From Actinomycetes bacterium (lineage in GTDB: Bacteria > Actinomycetota > CALGFH01): 5,043 bases of DNA. The DNA lies in contig JASLBL010000652.1 of NCBI GenBank assembly GCA_030146615.1, positions 1 to 5,043 of the forward strand, written 5' to 3'. The notes under the pieces are model-generated. The model did not search any database, was not told the origin of the DNA, and saw only the letters and a list, made by a program, of their open reading frames with translations. Position 1 is the first letter of the stretch, and every line of letters begins with the position of its first letter. This document shows positions 4,487 to 5,043 of the stretch, piece after piece. A program made the translations under genes and the position numbers.

Positions 4487-5043
4487 ATGCCACGGCGACC
4501 GAAGCCGCTCAACCCGTACGCCTCGTGGACGGCCCTGCTGGGCGCCACCGTGCAACGCCTCCGGCTCGGCCACCAGACCCGGCCGGTGCTGTCCCAGGAC
4601 GAGCTTGGCCGGCGGATCAGCTACGACGGCTCCACGGTCGGCGCGGTCGAGCGCGGCGTCCTGCGTCCGGACGTCAAGTTCATCGAGGCCTGCGAGCGAG
4701 AGCTGGCCGCCGGCGGGGTCCTACAGGCCATGTTCGCCCGCGCGATGCGGGAGTGGGACGAGTGGGACCGCCTCGGCGTACGGCCGCCCACCGCGAGCTT
4801 GCCGCCGCCCGCAGAGCTGGTCGACGACCCGTCCCAGCTCCAGGATGCGGGCTTCCTAGACGGCTATGCCGATGCCGCCGGTCAGGGGTTCCTAAGCGAG
4901 ACGCCGAGGCTGCACCAAGGCGCGCTACAGGACGCTCAGCAGGCCGTGGACCGCCTACGCCGGGAGTACTCCAGCATCCGCCCGTCGGTGCTGCTGCCGA
5001 GAGCTCAACGGCGGCTGGCACAGCTCGACGGGTTCCTGGAGGG
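4487..5043 (+). CDS. Second XRE-type regulator, incomplete at the window end
   Basis: The frame runs from ATG 4487 to the end of the window without a stop, giving 185 residues of an incomplete protein. AGGGAAG (4471-4477) lies 9 bases before the ATG. Residues about 12-70 form an XRE-type helix-turn-helix: helix VQRLRLG, then LSQDELGRRISYDGSTVGAV and ERGVLRPDVKFIEACEREL. A linker with E-W-D-E-W-D-R-L-G and Pro-rich residues follows. From about residue 145 the segment QGALQDAQQAVDRLRREYSS leads into LLPRAQRRLAQLDGFLE. This resembles the start of the helical, TPR-like C-terminal domain common in large actinomycete XRE regulators. The full protein is probably 300-450 residues. It follows the first XRE gene by 130 bp in the same direction, so the two may be co-transcribed. 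Confidence 0.82.
   Translation, partial: MPRRPKPLNPYASWTALLGATVQRLRLGHQTRPVLSQDELGRRISYDGSTVGAVERGVLRPDVKFIEACERELAAGGVLQAMFARAMREWDEWDRLGVRPPTASLPPPAELVDDPSQLQDAGFLDGYADAAGQGFLSETPRLHQGALQDAQQAVDRLRREYSSIRPSVLLPRAQRRLAQLDGFLE

Noticed and set aside
3757..4548. 263-residue open frame on the - strand
   Set aside because: It is antisense to the XRE gene and to the divergent promoter region, with no domain signal.
4353..4859. + strand open frame starting at an ATG that overlaps the first XRE stop
   Set aside because: The overlap looked like coupling, but most of it runs in another frame over the second XRE gene, which has a clear HTH and its own ribosome binding site. Its translation is Ser/Arg/Pro low complexity.
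1..5043. tRNA, rRNA or attachment-site duplication
   Set aside because: No cloverleaf, rRNA-like segment or tRNA-end direct repeat was seen by eye on either strand.

Overview
The window is high-GC DNA with strongly G/C-ending codons, a WhiB-family protein and two actinobacterial-type XRE regulators. This points to an actinomycete (Actinomycetota); genus cannot be told from the sequence. The mix of small orphan genes, regulators, a possible broken gene and long gene-poor stretches looks like an accessory region, probably an integrated or plasmid-like element. No integrase, replicase, transfer gene or attachment site is visible to prove this.

Left part (1-1400, genes on the + strand). The window opens inside a 109-bp perfect inverted repeat (1-109 against 134-242). 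Its inner arm carries the start of a small secreted protein with four cysteines (215-727), so the outer arm is an antisense copy of that gene's start. This is either a recent fold-back event or an amplification/assembly artefact. After a terminator-like region and about 300 bp with no convincing gene, but with two strong palindromes, comes an unrecognised 100-residue protein (1085-1387).

Middle (1388-2043). There is no intact convincing gene. It holds a possible frameshifted small membrane protein (1456-1603), a weak small frame, and a dense array of GTCCG/CGGAC pentamers in both orientations (1890-2103) that runs into the 3' end of the next gene.

Right-centre (2044-3778, - strand). This is a likely operon transcribed leftwards from a promoter near 3850-3877. 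The order is a 95-residue basic orphan protein, an internal terminator-like hairpin, a CxxC...CxxC zinc-ribbon-like protein, and a 355-residue WhiB-like protein joined to it by an ATGA overlap. The first two genes share a 13-bp leader containing the ribosome binding site. The WhiB-like protein carries three tandem 46-residue helix-turn-helix-like repeats after its four-cysteine domain, which is the most unusual gene here.

Right end (3967-5043, + strand). An XRE-type repressor-like gene is divergent from the operon across a relatively AT-rich 188-bp gap with small palindromes. It is followed by a second XRE-type regulator that runs off the window. The layout resembles the control switch of a prophage or integrative element: a repressor facing an operon of small regulators. 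That reading is inference.
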